The translations under genes and the position numbers were made by a program. Under the pieces are notes generated by a model. The model saw only the letters and a list, made by a program, of their open reading frames with translations. It was not told the DNA's origin and made no database searches. Shown here in pieces: positions 19,254 to 28,454 of a stretch of 64,000 nt of DNA. Source of the stretch: Flavobacterium poyangense (GTDB lineage Bacteria > Bacteroidota > Bacteroidia > Flavobacteriales > Flavobacteriaceae); assembly GCF_011751075.1 (NCBI RefSeq), contig NZ_JAALLN010000001.1, positions 471,113 to 535,112 on the forward strand, written 5' to 3'. Within the stretch, counting starts at the first letter, position 1, and each line of letters opens with the position of its first letter.

Positions 19254-20972
19254 ATGAGAATTAAAACCAAATTGAATTTAGGAGTTGGATTGTTATTTTT
19301 AATGATCATTATCCTTTCCTTAGTGAGTGCTTACTCTGTTTTTTTGATTAAGCAGGACACTGAGAACATTCTAAAAGCCAATTATAATACACTAGAATAT
19401 TCCAGAAATATGATTTTGTCTTTAGATGAAATAACAACAGGTTCCGATAAAACACTTTTGGTTTTTAAAGAAAATCTTCAAAAACAAACTCAAAATATCA
19501 CGGAACCCGGAGAAAAAGAAGCAACCTATAATCTAAAAAAGAACTTTGCTCTTTTAGAAAAAAACCATTCCGACAAGGCGATCCGGAAACAAATCAGACA
19601 GGATATCTTTATGATTATGAAACTGAATCTGAATTCGATTAAGTTAAAAAGCGATATCGCCAAACATACCGCTGAAAATGCCAATCTACTAATCGCTGTT
19701 GTAGGTACTTTATGCTTTTTGATTGCCTTTAATTTACTGATTAATTTACCAAACAATATTGCGAACCCAATTAAAGAATTAACCTTAAGCATCAGGGAAA
19801 TTGCCAATAAAAATTACTCTGAGCGTGTTCATTTTACCAATCACAACGAATATGGTGATCTTGCCAAGTCATTTAATACAATGGCACAAAAACTCGAAGA
19901 ATACAATAACAGTAGCTTATACACCCTTTTCTTTGAGAAAAAACGACTCGAAACGCTTATCAATAATATGCATGATCCCATTATTGGTCTGGATAACGAA
20001 GGAATTATTCTCTTTGCCAATGATGAAGCACTAAAAATTATCAATTTAAAATCGGAGGATATTATCGGAAAATCAGCTGCTGCTTTGGCTTTGTCAAATG
20101 ATTTGGTGCGCTCTTTAATTCTTAAGGAGACCAATGATAATTCGAAGAAACTGCCGATGAAGATTTTCGCCAATGCTAAAGAAAGTTATTTTGACAAGGA
20201 AACGATCAATATTACAATAACGCCAACGGGTGAAGAAACACCAATTAATATTGGAGATGTGATCATTTTGCGAAATATTACCCTTTTTAAAGAGCTTGAT
20301 TTTGCTAAAACAAATTTTATTGCCACCGTCTCACATGAGTTAAAAACACCAATTGCTTCTATAAAAATGAGTTTACAGTTACTTGAAAATCAAAAAACAG
20401 GTGATATAAACGACGATCAGAAACAATTAATCGAAAGCATAAAAGAAGACAGTCAGCGCTTATTGAAAATTACAGGAGAATTACTCAATTTATCACAATT
20501 AGAAACCGGAAATATTCAGCTGAATATCGAAAAAAGCAATCCGTACGCTATTGTACATTATGCTACAGAAGCTGTAAAAGTTCAGGCCGAGCAAAAACAA
20601 ATTAAATTAGTGATTGATGCTGCCGAGAATTTACACGATGTAAAAGCCGACAGCGAAAAAACGGGCTGGGTTCTGATCAATTATTTATCAAATGCCATTA
20701 CGTATTCTTCTGAAAAAAGTACCATTGTTATTCGCTTAAAAGAAGAAAACAACCAAATTATGTTTCAGGTCATCGACACCGGAAAAGGAATTGATGCAAG
20801 ATACCAAGACAAGGTTTTCGATAAATACTTCCAGATCCCGGGAAGTCAGAAATCAGGAACAGGATTAGGCTTAGCCATCAGCAAGGAATTTATCGAAGCT
20901 CAAAACGGAACTATCGGCGTAGAGAGTAATTTAGGATTAGGAAGTACCTTTTGGTTTTCTTTAAACGTGTAG
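19254..20972 (+). CDS. Membrane histidine kinase with HAMP and PAS domains
   Basis: A 572-residue sensor kinase. TM1 is at about 9-33 and TM2 at about 144-165, enclosing a periplasmic helical region. HAMP covers about 166-218 and PAS about 230-340. HisKA carries the phosphorylated H361 in TVSHELKTP, and HATPase has N-box NYLSNAITYS, DTGKGI and GTGLGLAISKEF. It directly follows the KdpD sensor half in the same direction. Together with the NtrC-type regulator at 9033, it probably forms the phosphorelay controlling kdp. The pairing is inferred from gene order; the periplasmic region could sense something else. Confidence 0.92.
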   Translation: MRIKTKLNLGVGLLFLMIIILSLVSAYSVFLIKQDTENILKANYNTLEYSRNMILSLDEITTGSDKTLLVFKENLQKQTQNITEPGEKEATYNLKKNFALLEKNHSDKAIRKQIRQDIFMIMKLNLNSIKLKSDIAKHTAENANLLIAVVGTLCFLIAFNLLINLPNNIANPIKELTLSIREIANKNYSERVHFTNHNEYGDLAKSFNTMAQKLEEYNNSSLYTLFFEKKRLETLINNMHDPIIGLDNEGIILFANDEALKIINLKSEDIIGKSAAALALSNDLVRSLILKETNDNSKKLPMKIFANAKESYFDKETINITITPTGEETPINIGDVIILRNITLFKELDFAKTNFIATVSHELKTPIASIKMSLQLLENQKTGDINDDQKQLIESIKEDSQRLLKITGELLNLSQLETGNIQLNIEKSNPYAIVHYATEAVKVQAEQKQIKLVIDAAENLHDVKADSEKTGWVLINYLSNAITYSSEKSTIVIRLKEENNQIMFQVIDTGKGIDARYQDKVFDKYFQIPGSQKSGTGLGLAISKEFIEAQNGTIGVESNLGLGSTFWFSLNV

Positions 20973-20990
20973 TTCTTGTTTTCTGCTATT

Positions 20991-21138
20991 GTCTGTCTGA
21001 GCGAAGTCGAAGACGTTTTAGGTACACCCTTCGACTCCGCTCAGGGGGACACTCGTTTATTATTTACCCTTAGTCAAACTAAACACTGTCAGTCTGAACG
21101 AAGCCGAAGACCTACCTTCGACTTCGCTCAGGAGGATA
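20991..21138. repeat. Family G inverted repeats (GTCTGAGCGAAGTCGAAGAC)
   Basis: Two copies, 20991-21056 and 21088-21138. Each has an arm GTCTGAGCGAAGTCGAAG-like and the complement CTTCGACTCCGCTCAG. They fill the gap between the kinase and the convergent lipoprotein gene and could end both transcripts. A partial copy is near 2126. Confidence 0.8.
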
Positions 21139-21139
21139 C

Positions 21140-21646
21140 TCATCTATTACTTTCTCTACTTTTTTTGGCCTTAGAAAATACAATCTCATATTCAGTACAT
21201 TTCTCTTTTTTATCCTTTTTAAAAATCAGAGAATCATTCCTTAAATAAAATTTTGCCCTTTTAAAATTTACAAATTCTTCGTCGTTTTTAACCTCGCAGC
21301 CTGCTTTTACTTTGGCAGATATACTATTTTCAATTTCTTCTCTGGAAATACACATTTTTCCAAATTCACTTAAATTCACACATTCTCCGGGAAATCCGCT
21401 ATCCAAAATTAAAGTGTCTTTTTTTTCGATCCATTTGCCTTCTGAATTAAAACGAGCTGTACAAGCTCCACCAATAAATTTAAAAGTATGATCCTTGTTT
21501 ATTGTTAGCCTTGCGGCATAAGGAATTACCATTTCTGTATCGTACCAGGTTTTTATAAAAGCAGATTTAGGCGCTATAGTTTCCTTTTTACAGCTTGAAA
21601 GTGAAATAAAAATTAAAAAAAGATAGATATACTGTGTTAATTTCAT
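21140..21646 (-). CDS. Predicted lipoprotein of unknown function
   Basis: A 168-residue protein with a lipoprotein signal: hydrophobic residues 5-17, then lipobox LSSC (C19) followed by KK. The mature part has short beta-like stretches (FIKTWYDTEMVIPYAARLTI, HTFKFIGGACTARFNSEGKW) resembling lipocalin-like domains that many Bacteroidota lipoproteins carry. Four further cysteines may form two disulfides. It is read toward the kdp island and stands alone. No family name can be given with confidence. Confidence 0.75.
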   Translation of the reverse strand: MKLTQYIYLFLIFISLSSCKKETIAPKSAFIKTWYDTEMVIPYAARLTINKDHTFKFIGGACTARFNSEGKWIEKKDTLILDSGFPGECVNLSEFGKMCISREEIENSISAKVKAGCEVKNDEEFVNFKRAKFYLRNDSLIFKKDKKEKCTEYEIVFSKAKKSRESNR

Positions 21647-21810
21647 TGAATGTCTTTATTATTTTAAGCTAATATAAAACTAATTTCAGTACAACTAATT
21701 AAATTTCTCACCACTAAACTTCTGCCGAAACTCAGCATAAATACTCATAAAACACTACTAATCAAAACATTCAAAAACAAATCAACTAAAAAAATATTCA
21801 AAATTATTTG

Positions 21811-21855
21811 TGTAACTCAAAAGTTACATATAAATTTACGTAACCTTAAAGTTAC
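21811..21855 (+). promoter_or_regulatory. Two ArsR-type operators over a promoter
   Basis: Two sites share GTAAC-N6-GTTAC: TGTAACTCAAAAGTTACA (21811-21828) and GTAACCTTAAAGTTAC (21840-21855), 28 bases apart. A -33 TTG (21808-21810) and a -7-like TAAATTTA (21831-21838) are interleaved, so binding would block RNA polymerase. The second operator ends six bases before the ATG. The ArsR protein encoded at 22290 is the obvious candidate to bind. Confidence 0.72.
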
Positions 21856-21861
21856 CTAATT

Positions 21862-22290
21862 ATGAAAACTGAAATTAAACACAAATGGTTTTACAACCAA
21901 TCTCCCGAAGAAATCTGGCTTTACCTCACCGATGCCGATTTAATTGCACAATGGATTATGCCAAATGATTTTAAACTTGCTTTAGGGCATGACTTTACAT
22001 TTCGCACAAATCCGATTCCGAGTTTAGATCTTGATGGCATTATGCACTGTAAAGTTTTAGAAATTATACCTCATAAAAAACTGGTTTACAGCTGGACAGC
22101 CGGCCCCGGAAATAAGGTAATCACGCTTGATACCATTGTAGAATGGACATTGGAAAAGAAAGATAACGGAACCGAGTTACACCTTCTTCATACCGGATTT
22201 AAAGAAGCCAATATCTCAATCCTTACCGGAATGACTGACGGATGGCTTAAAATCATGGAAAAATTGGTTAATGCTTTAAATACGAAATAA
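21862..22290 (+). CDS. SRPBCC (AHSA1-like) domain protein
   Basis: A 142-residue protein of the START/SRPBCC fold, subgroup AHSA1, which forms a hydrophobic ligand cavity. The characteristic opening EEIWLYLTDADLIAQWIMP (near residue 17), the middle KVLEIIPHKKLVYSWTAGPG and the end GWLKIMEKLVNAL are all present. It is the first gene of a three-gene operon; its stop overlaps the start of the ArsR gene by one base. Pairs of an SRPBCC gene and an ArsR gene are common, and the ligand is unknown. Confidence 0.9.
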   Translation: MKTEIKHKWFYNQSPEEIWLYLTDADLIAQWIMPNDFKLALGHDFTFRTNPIPSLDLDGIMHCKVLEIIPHKKLVYSWTAGPGNKVITLDTIVEWTLEKKDNGTELHLLHTGFKEANISILTGMTDGWLKIMEKLVNALNTK

Positions 22291-22610
22291 TGGCACTACC
22301 TAATTTTGATGCTTTACAAGTAATTGCAGATCCAAGTCGCAGGCAAATTCTGCAATTGCTTACTAAAGAGAGTTACAACATAAATGCTCTGGCTGAAAAT
22401 TTTAATATGAGTCGTCCTGCGGTTTCAAAACATATTAAAATATTACAGCAGGCCGGTTTTATTTCTATTCAGGAAGTCGGACGGGAACGTCATTGTATCT
22501 TAAATCAAAAAGGTTTTAATGATGTAAAAGCCCTCATTAGTCATTTTGATCAGTTCTGGGAAAACAAACTCAGTAAATTGGAGGCTATTTTAAACAAAAA
22601 GAAAGATTAA
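22290..22610 (+). CDS. ArsR-family winged-helix repressor
   Basis: A 106-residue winged-helix regulator. ADPSRRQILQLLTKE (residues 12-26) is the first helix pair, MSRPAVSKHIKILQQAGFI (near 42-60) the recognition helix, and VGRERHCILN the wing. The metal-binding ELCVCDL motif of arsenic sensors is absent, as usual in SRPBCC-linked members. Translation is coupled to the previous gene by an overlapping TAATG. It probably binds the GTAAC-N6-GTTAC operators at 21811-21855 and controls its own operon. Confidence 0.92.
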   Translation: MALPNFDALQVIADPSRRQILQLLTKESYNINALAENFNMSRPAVSKHIKILQQAGFISIQEVGRERHCILNQKGFNDVKALISHFDQFWENKLSKLEAILNKKKD

Positions 22611-22627
22611 ATTTAAAAATTACAATC

Positions 22628-23068
22628 ATGCAAAAAGAAATTTTACTAGCTCTTTTAGATCAAAATCGATTTAATTGTCATGCTACATTTAAAAACATAA
22701 CTCTCGAAAACAGCCATTTTAAACTGAACGAAAAAACAGCTTCGGTTGGATTCATCTACAGACATATAGGAGAAACTGCTATTATTTTAGGACAATCTTT
22801 TGGAATTGCAACAACTGTAGAAAACACAACCATAGGGCAATCAGACACAGGAAAAGAATACGATCTGCAAACAAGCCATGCGTATCTGGAACAAGGATTT
22901 AAAATACTTGAAGACACCATAAAGAATTCCTCGGATAGTGATTGGCTCGAAGAAACAGAAGCTCCTTTTTTAGGAACACTTTCCAGAATTAGATTATTCT
23001 CTATAATTCTGTTTCACAATTCGCATCATTGCGGACAAATTGCCTCTGCTATTGTAAAAGGTAATTAA
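22628..23068 (+). CDS. DinB/YfiT-fold protein
   Basis: A 146-residue four-helix-bundle protein of the DinB-like superfamily, often metal-dependent thiol transferases. Histidines that fit the metal triad occur in FIYRHIGE (near residue 47) and HNSHHCGQI (near 130-137). It is the last gene of the SRPBCC-ArsR operon, 17 bases after ArsR. Despite the name it is unrelated to DNA polymerase IV. The substrate is unknown. Confidence 0.82.
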   Translation: MQKEILLALLDQNRFNCHATFKNITLENSHFKLNEKTASVGFIYRHIGETAIILGQSFGIATTVENTTIGQSDTGKEYDLQTSHAYLEQGFKILEDTIKNSSDSDWLEETEAPFLGTLSRIRLFSIILFHNSHHCGQIASAIVKGN

Positions 23069-23117
23069 TTTAACAACCTGAATGCAATTATTAATCTAAT
23101 GACCATAAATAAAAAAA

Positions 23118-23264
23118 GCTTGCCACAACTCGAGCGATAGCGAACAGGCGAAGCAATTGCACAAATTTCCACAAATTAAAATTTAAAATTTTAGAACTAA
23201 TCCCTTTAATCTGTGAAATCTGTGGCAAAATGAAAAAAAAATAGTCACAGATTAAAAGGATTGT
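23118..23264. repeat. Family B repeat, inverted copy
   Basis: Contains the 35-base block seen at 10676-10710 in inverted orientation (23121-23155), then the TCTGTGAAATCTGTGGCAAA / GTCACAGATTAAAAGGATT hairpin. It lies between two convergent genes and no frame crosses it. Confidence 0.82.
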
Positions 23265-23326
23265 TTTTCTGATTTATAATTATTGTTCAACAATCTAGAT
23301 CAGGTTAGAACATTATAAAGACCCGT

Positions 23327-24103
23327 TTAACTCCCGCTCAGCGTATTATTTTTAATTTCCAAAACCTCTCGTTTCACCTCTAAAAGTAAATCTTTCATAC
23401 TTTGAGTTTCTGTTAAGGTATGGCGCTTATCGCTGCGGCCAATGTTGCATTCATACTCCCAGATTTCGAGAATATCAGAAGCTTTGACTTCATAATTAGG
23501 ATAGAAACGATTATCGGATTCTAAAACCAAGGCGTTTTTTCTGTTTTTATTGAGACGTTTATAAACCATTCCTTCATTTTTAGTAATCAGGATATAGGTT
23601 CTTCCGTCCATCACCTGACCTAAACTTTCTACATAACGCCCAATAATAATGGAGCCATCTTCATGCGGCGGCATCGAATCGCCTTCTACCGGAAAGCCTC
23701 TGTGTTTTCCGGGACCTAAAAAAGGCAATGAAATCTGCTGCAAGTTTTCGATATATTCCGGATCTGAATAACCGTTCAGATAACCTGCTTTTGCTTTTTG
23801 GCTGACCACTTCAATAAAATTTTCTCCAAAGCGATCTACCTGAATGGGTAGAATAAGTCGGTTTCCCTCCAGCTCTATCAAATTTTCGATGTCTATTTTC
23901 CGTATGTCTACAGACAATAACAAATCGATGCTGGTATGAAAATACAAAGCTATCTTCTTTAAAATATCATATGGTGCTTCCGAGGTTCCGTCTTCGTACT
24001 TAACGTATCTTCCTCTTGTAATACTAAGGTTCTCAGCTAATTTCTCCTGCGATATTTTATGCTTAACCCTTAGTGCTCTGATGTTGTCTGAAAATAAGGA
24101 CAT
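23327..24103 (-). CDS. LexA-like repressor: Xre HTH plus S24 peptidase
   Basis: 258 residues from the ATG at 24103. A longer frame starting at 24259 would run into the divergent polymerase gene and is rejected. Residues 7-62 are an Xre HTH (ISQEKLAENLSITRGRYVKY). The C-terminal half is an S24 self-cleaving domain with candidate cleavage site A106-G107 (KAKAGYL), Ser143 in EGDSMPP and Lys182 in VYKRL. This layout is that of phage CI/LexA-type repressors inactivated by RecA. It is divergent from dinB-dnaE-alkB with an 84-base shared promoter region, so it probably controls both sides in response to DNA damage. Confidence 0.9.
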   Translation of the reverse strand: MSLFSDNIRALRVKHKISQEKLAENLSITRGRYVKYEDGTSEAPYDILKKIALYFHTSIDLLLSVDIRKIDIENLIELEGNRLILPIQVDRFGENFIEVVSQKAKAGYLNGYSDPEYIENLQQISLPFLGPGKHRGFPVEGDSMPPHEDGSIIIGRYVESLGQVMDGRTYILITKNEGMVYKRLNKNRKNALVLESDNRFYPNYEVKASDILEIWEYECNIGRSDKRHTLTETQSMKDLLLEVKREVLEIKNNTLSGS

Positions 24104-24129
24104 AATTAATTTGTTATAATTTGGAACAT

Positions 24130-24180
24130 CAAATATACAAAAAATTGTTATTATCTGTACTAATTTTGTTCTATACAAAA
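24130..24180. promoter_or_regulatory. Divergent promoter/operator region
   Basis: On the plus strand TAATTTTG (24161-24168) is a -7-like box for the polymerase genes. On the minus strand TATATTTG (complement at 24130-24137) serves the repressor gene. Two palindromes overlap these boxes: TTTTGTTCTATACAAAA (24164-24180) and ACAAAAAATTGT (24137-24148). Both share ACAAA half-sites, making them candidate repressor operators. No good -33 was found on either strand. Confidence 0.55.
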
Positions 24181-24187
24181 ACAAAAA

Positions 24188-25369
24188 ATGACACGGGCAA
24201 TTGTACACATGGATTTGGACACCTTTTTTGTGTCCTGCGAAAGGCTCACCAATTCTCAATTAGAGGGTATTCCGTTAATTATCGGTGGTGGTGACCGTGG
24301 TGTGGTGGCTTCCTGCTCCTACGAAGCCCGTCGTTTTGGTGTTCGTTCTGCCATGCCTATTTATATGGCGATGAGACTATGTCCGCAAGCTAAAATTATT
24401 AAAGGCGATATGGAATTATATTCTCAATTGTCGCATGATGTTACTCAGGTTATTCAGGAAAGGGCGCCCATTATGGAAAAAGCCAGTATTGATGAATTTT
24501 ATCTGGACATCACCGGCATGGATCGTTTTCATGGCAGTTATAAATGGACAAATGAGCTTGCACAAGCCATAAATAAAGAAACAGGACTCCCTATTAGTTT
24601 TTCTTTATCCATCAATAAAACCGTTTCTAAAATTGCAACCGGAGAAGGGAAACAAAAAGGAAATTTAGAAATTCCGGAACAGGATGTACAGGCTTTTTTA
24701 AATCCGTTATCGATTCAGAAAATACCAATGGTAGGCAATGTGACTTTTCAGCTCTTATCCCGAATCGGAATTCGTACGATACAAACACTTTCTGAAATGC
24801 CTGCCGAAGTACTTCAGCGTATGATCGGAAAAAATGGTCTGGACATCTGGAAAAAAGCAAATGGCATCGACAATACTCCCGTGGAGCCTTATTCTGAAAG
24901 AAAATCAATTTCTACCGAGCATACCTTTTCTCAGGATACTATCGACATTGCGAAATTAAAAAGAATCCTGATGGGAATGGTCGAAAAACTGGCTTTCCAA
25001 CTCCGATCTGAGCAATGGTTAACCTCCACAATTACAGTCAAAATACGCTACGCCAATTTTGACACCGAAACCAAACAATGTAAAATCGGATATACTTCTG
25101 CAGATCATATTTTAAATAAAAATGTAAACGAATTATTCGACAAAGTATATCAGCGCCGTATGCGTCTTCGTTTAATCGGAATTCGCTTTAGCGGACTCGT
25201 TCGCGGTACCTATCAAATTGATCTTTTTGAAGACACTCAGGAAATGCTGTCTCTGTACGCCGCCATGGATAAAATGAAAAGCCGCTATGGTTTTGATGCC
25301 GTGATGCGCTGCGCCGGAGCGTCTATAAAACCCAATACTAAAAATGAAATTTTAAAACGTCATCCCTAA
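24188..25369 (+). CDS. dinB: Y-family DNA polymerase (Pol IV type)
   Basis: A 393-residue translesion polymerase. Catalytic acidic residues are kept: HMDLDTFF at residues 7-14 and KASIDEFYLDI near 98. Thumb and little-finger domains follow. A beta-clamp binding motif QIDLF lies at residues 343-347. Because the catalytic residues are intact, this is not an inactive ImuB, although it sits beside a DnaE-type polymerase as ImuB does. The stop overlaps the next start (TAATG), so the two polymerases are translationally coupled. It is expected to be damage-inducible through the divergent LexA-like repressor. Confidence 0.93.
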   Translation: MTRAIVHMDLDTFFVSCERLTNSQLEGIPLIIGGGDRGVVASCSYEARRFGVRSAMPIYMAMRLCPQAKIIKGDMELYSQLSHDVTQVIQERAPIMEKASIDEFYLDITGMDRFHGSYKWTNELAQAINKETGLPISFSLSINKTVSKIATGEGKQKGNLEIPEQDVQAFLNPLSIQKIPMVGNVTFQLLSRIGIRTIQTLSEMPAEVLQRMIGKNGLDIWKKANGIDNTPVEPYSERKSISTEHTFSQDTIDIAKLKRILMGMVEKLAFQLRSEQWLTSTITVKIRYANFDTETKQCKIGYTSADHILNKNVNELFDKVYQRRMRLRLIGIRFSGLVRGTYQIDLFEDTQEMLSLYAAMDKMKSRYGFDAVMRCAGASIKPNTKNEILKRHP

Positions 25370-28300
25370 TGTACCTCAACTGTCATTCTTTTCATTCGTT
25401 GCGTTACGGCACTATTTCTCTCGAGAAACTCCTTGAGCAGGCTGAAGAATGCCATGTAAAAGCGATGGCACTTACCGACATTAATACTGTTACCGGAATT
25501 TATGACTTTATAAAAGGATGTGAATTAAAAGGCATAAAACCCTTAATTGGTATCGAATTTCGTTCGGAACACCAATTGCGGTATATCGGTCTGGCCCAAA
25601 ATACGGACGGACTTGCCGAAATGAACCGGTTTTTGACCGCACATAATTTCAATGGAACCGCTCTGCCTCAGATAGCACCTGAATTTGACGCTGTATTCCT
25701 TATATATCCCTTAGAAAATGCACCGGACATTCTTCGGGAAAATGAATTTATCGGAATTCGTCCGGAAGATTTACCAAAGCTGTTTCTTAAAGAATGGAAA
25801 AACAAAATCTCTAAAATGGTTGTCTTACAACCCGTAACTTTTCAAAGTAAAAAAGAATTCAATCTTCATAAAATTTTACGTGCAATAGATACTAACACCA
25901 TTTTATCTAAACTTACGGAGGCTGATTATTGCAGAACTTCTGAAGTAATGCTCTCACTTCCGTCGCTTTTGTCAGCTTATGAAGATTATCCGGAAATCAT
26001 TCTCAATACCCAAAAAATCATTGAAGAATGTAATTTTATATACGACTTTAAAGCTCCAAAAAATAAAAAGTTTTTTACCACCGATCGCAAAAGTGATTTT
26101 GCAAAATTAACCGAACTCGCACAAGAAGGCCTGATTTGGCGTTATGGCGAAAATCATATCGCGGCAAAAACACGTATCGAAAAAGAGCTCAAAATAATTG
26201 ATGAACTGGAATTCAGCGGTTATTTTTTAATTACCTGGGATATTATCCGTTACAGCAATAGTCAGGGTTTTATGCATATAGGTCGTGGTAGTGGCGCCAA
26301 TAGCATAATCGCTTATTGTTTAGGGATTACAGACATTTGCCCCATAGAATTGGATCTTTATTTTGAACGCTTTTTGAACCTCAACCGCAAAACTCCTCCC
26401 GATTTTGATATTGACTGGAGTTGGAAAGAACGCGACACCATTCTTCATTACATCTTCGACAAATACGGTCGCGATCATGTTGCTTTTTGTGGCATAAATG
26501 TCGAATTCAAATACCGCTCGATTTTTCGTGAGGTCGGTAAAGTCTTTGGTCTTCCAAAAGAAGAATTGGACAAATTGGCCAAAAATCCTATGAACCTGCA
26601 CGAACCCAATTCAATTGTAAAACTCGTGCAGGAATACGGTACACTGCTCGAAAAATATCCCAATCAACGCAGCATGCACGCTTGCGGAATCATCATATCT
26701 GAAGAACCTATAACCAACTACACCCCTTTGGAAATGCCTCCAAAAGGATTCCCAATTGTGCTTTTTGACATGCACGTTGCCGAGGATATTGGCTTTGAAA
26801 AATTTGATATTTTAAGTCAGCGTGGCATTGGTCATATCGATGATAGTGTGAAACTTATTGAAAAAAACAGAGGCATTAAAGTTGATATTCGCAACACCTC
26901 AATTTCTAAAGACGAGGCGGTTTGCAATACCTATTTGGCTCAGGGAAAAACTATTGGTTGTTTTTATATCGAAAGTCCCGCCATGCGAGGTTTATTGCGA
27001 CGTCTGAACTGCGATACTTATAAAATTCTGGTGGCAGCCTCTTCTATTATTCGTCCCGGTGTAGCACAATCCGGAATGATGAAAGAATATATTTTTCGTC
27101 ACAATCATCCCAATCAGTTTGATTATTTTCATGATGTTTTTAAAGAACAGCTTGGAGAAACCTACGGCATCATGGTCTATCAGGAAGATGTGATTAAAAT
27201 TGCCTTGCATTATGGAGGTCTTCCCGCCGCCGATGGTGATATCCTGCGACGTGCTATGTCCGGTAAAGGCAGATCTAAAACGGCATTACAGAAAGTAAAA
27301 GACAATTTCTTTGCCTGTTGTGCCCAAAAAGGACACCCTCAAGCGCTTAGTGAAGAAATTTACCGTCAGATCGAATCTTTTGCGGGTTATTCTTTTTGTA
27401 AAGCACACTCCGCATCTTATGCCGTAGAAAGTTACCAAAGTCTCTACTTAAAGGTAAATTACCCTATCGAATTTATGGTCGCGGTGATCAATAATCAGGG
27501 TGGTTTTTACAGAACCGAAGTCTACGTACACGAAACCCGTATGTCTGGGGCAACGATCGAGAATCCTTGTGTTAATAAAAGCGATTACCAAACTACATTA
27601 TATGGTACCGCTGTTTATTTAGGTCTTATGCATCTGGAACGTTTAGAATCTAAAATAGCCTTACTTATAATTTCAGATCGTGATAAAAATGGGGATTTTG
27701 TTTCCTTGGAAGACTTTATCAATCGCATCCCAATTGGATTAGAGGGCATTAAAATTCTAATTTTTATTGGTGCTTTTCGTTTTACCGGAAAAACCAAAAA
27801 TCAGCTTCTGGTTGTTGCCAGTTTGCTTTTAACCAATTTCAAACCCGAGAACAGAAACCTGATGCTCCTGCAGGAACCTGCCAAAGAATATAAACTTCCG
27901 ACTCTGGAACGTTCCTTTTTTGAAGATGCTTTTGATGAAATAGAACTATTGAGTTTCCCCGTTTCCTGCACTCCATTCGAATTGTTACAAACCAAATATC
28001 GCGGAGACATCATGGCCAATGACCTTGTGAATCACCATAAAAAACAAGTCCGCATGCTGGCTTATCTAATTTCAAGAAAACATGTCCCTACTAAAAAAGG
28101 AGCCATGTATTTTGGAACCTGGGTTGATAATGAGGGGACTTATTTTGACACTGCACATTTCCCGGATAGTCTGGTGCAGCATCCTTTTCAGGGCGGTGGC
28201 TGTTATTTGTTATTAGGTACTGTAGAAGTCGATTATCACTTTCCGACTATTACTATTATGAAAATGGCCAAAATGCCTTTTATTCCGGATCCGCGTTACA

Positions 28301-28425
28301 GCAATTCAAACGAACATCAGTTTAAAACTCAAAATCAAATCAAGGAAGATGTAAGCAATACCCATCGAAAACCGTATCCGCAGGAACATGAAATCCATCT
28401 GCCCCGACATCGAATGAAATTTTAA
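25369..28425 (+). CDS. DnaE-type DNA polymerase III alpha subunit (error-prone type)
   Basis: A 1018-residue C-family polymerase, shorter than a replicative DnaE (about 1160 or more). The N-terminal PHP domain starts NCHSFHSLRYGTISLEKLL; the metal-ligand histidine expected in ALTDHN is isoleucine (ALTDIN), so PHP activity is probably lost. The polymerase core has HIGRGSGANSIIAYCLGI, catalytic PPDFDIDW near residue 343, and AGYSFCKAHSASYA near 675. An OB-fold region near the C terminus lies at about 900-960. Coupling to dinB and a LexA-like repressor marks it as a mutagenic DnaE2-like enzyme rather than the replicase. Confidence 0.9.
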   Translation: MYLNCHSFHSLRYGTISLEKLLEQAEECHVKAMALTDINTVTGIYDFIKGCELKGIKPLIGIEFRSEHQLRYIGLAQNTDGLAEMNRFLTAHNFNGTALPQIAPEFDAVFLIYPLENAPDILRENEFIGIRPEDLPKLFLKEWKNKISKMVVLQPVTFQSKKEFNLHKILRAIDTNTILSKLTEADYCRTSEVMLSLPSLLSAYEDYPEIILNTQKIIEECNFIYDFKAPKNKKFFTTDRKSDFAKLTELAQEGLIWRYGENHIAAKTRIEKELKIIDELEFSGYFLITWDIIRYSNSQGFMHIGRGSGANSIIAYCLGITDICPIELDLYFERFLNLNRKTPPDFDIDWSWKERDTILHYIFDKYGRDHVAFCGINVEFKYRSIFREVGKVFGLPKEELDKLAKNPMNLHEPNSIVKLVQEYGTLLEKYPNQRSMHACGIIISEEPITNYTPLEMPPKGFPIVLFDMHVAEDIGFEKFDILSQRGIGHIDDSVKLIEKNRGIKVDIRNTSISKDEAVCNTYLAQGKTIGCFYIESPAMRGLLRRLNCDTYKILVAASSIIRPGVAQSGMMKEYIFRHNHPNQFDYFHDVFKEQLGETYGIMVYQEDVIKIALHYGGLPAADGDILRRAMSGKGRSKTALQKVKDNFFACCAQKGHPQALSEEIYRQIESFAGYSFCKAHSASYAVESYQSLYLKVNYPIEFMVAVINNQGGFYRTEVYVHETRMSGATIENPCVNKSDYQTTLYGTAVYLGLMHLERLESKIALLIISDRDKNGDFVSLEDFINRIPIGLEGIKILIFIGAFRFTGKTKNQLLVVASLLLTNFKPENRNLMLLQEPAKEYKLPTLERSFFEDAFDEIELLSFPVSCTPFELLQTKYRGDIMANDLVNHHKKQVRMLAYLISRKHVPTKKGAMYFGTWVDNEGTYFDTAHFPDSLVQHPFQGGGCYLLLGTVEVDYHFPTITIMKMAKMPFIPDPRYSNSNEHQFKTQNQIKEDVSNTHRKPYPQEHEIHLPRHRMKF

Positions 28426-28454
28426 AATAGAGCTATACACTTAAAAAAAGAATT

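Noticed and set aside
20976..21248. 90-codon plus-strand frame after the histidine kinase
   Set aside because: It is made of the family G repeat (GTCTGAGCGAAGTCG) and overlaps the lipoprotein gene.
24104..24259. N-terminal extension of the LexA-like repressor to the ATG at 24259
   Set aside because: It would overlap the divergent polymerase start and translate promoter sequence; the HTH begins right after the ATG at 24103.
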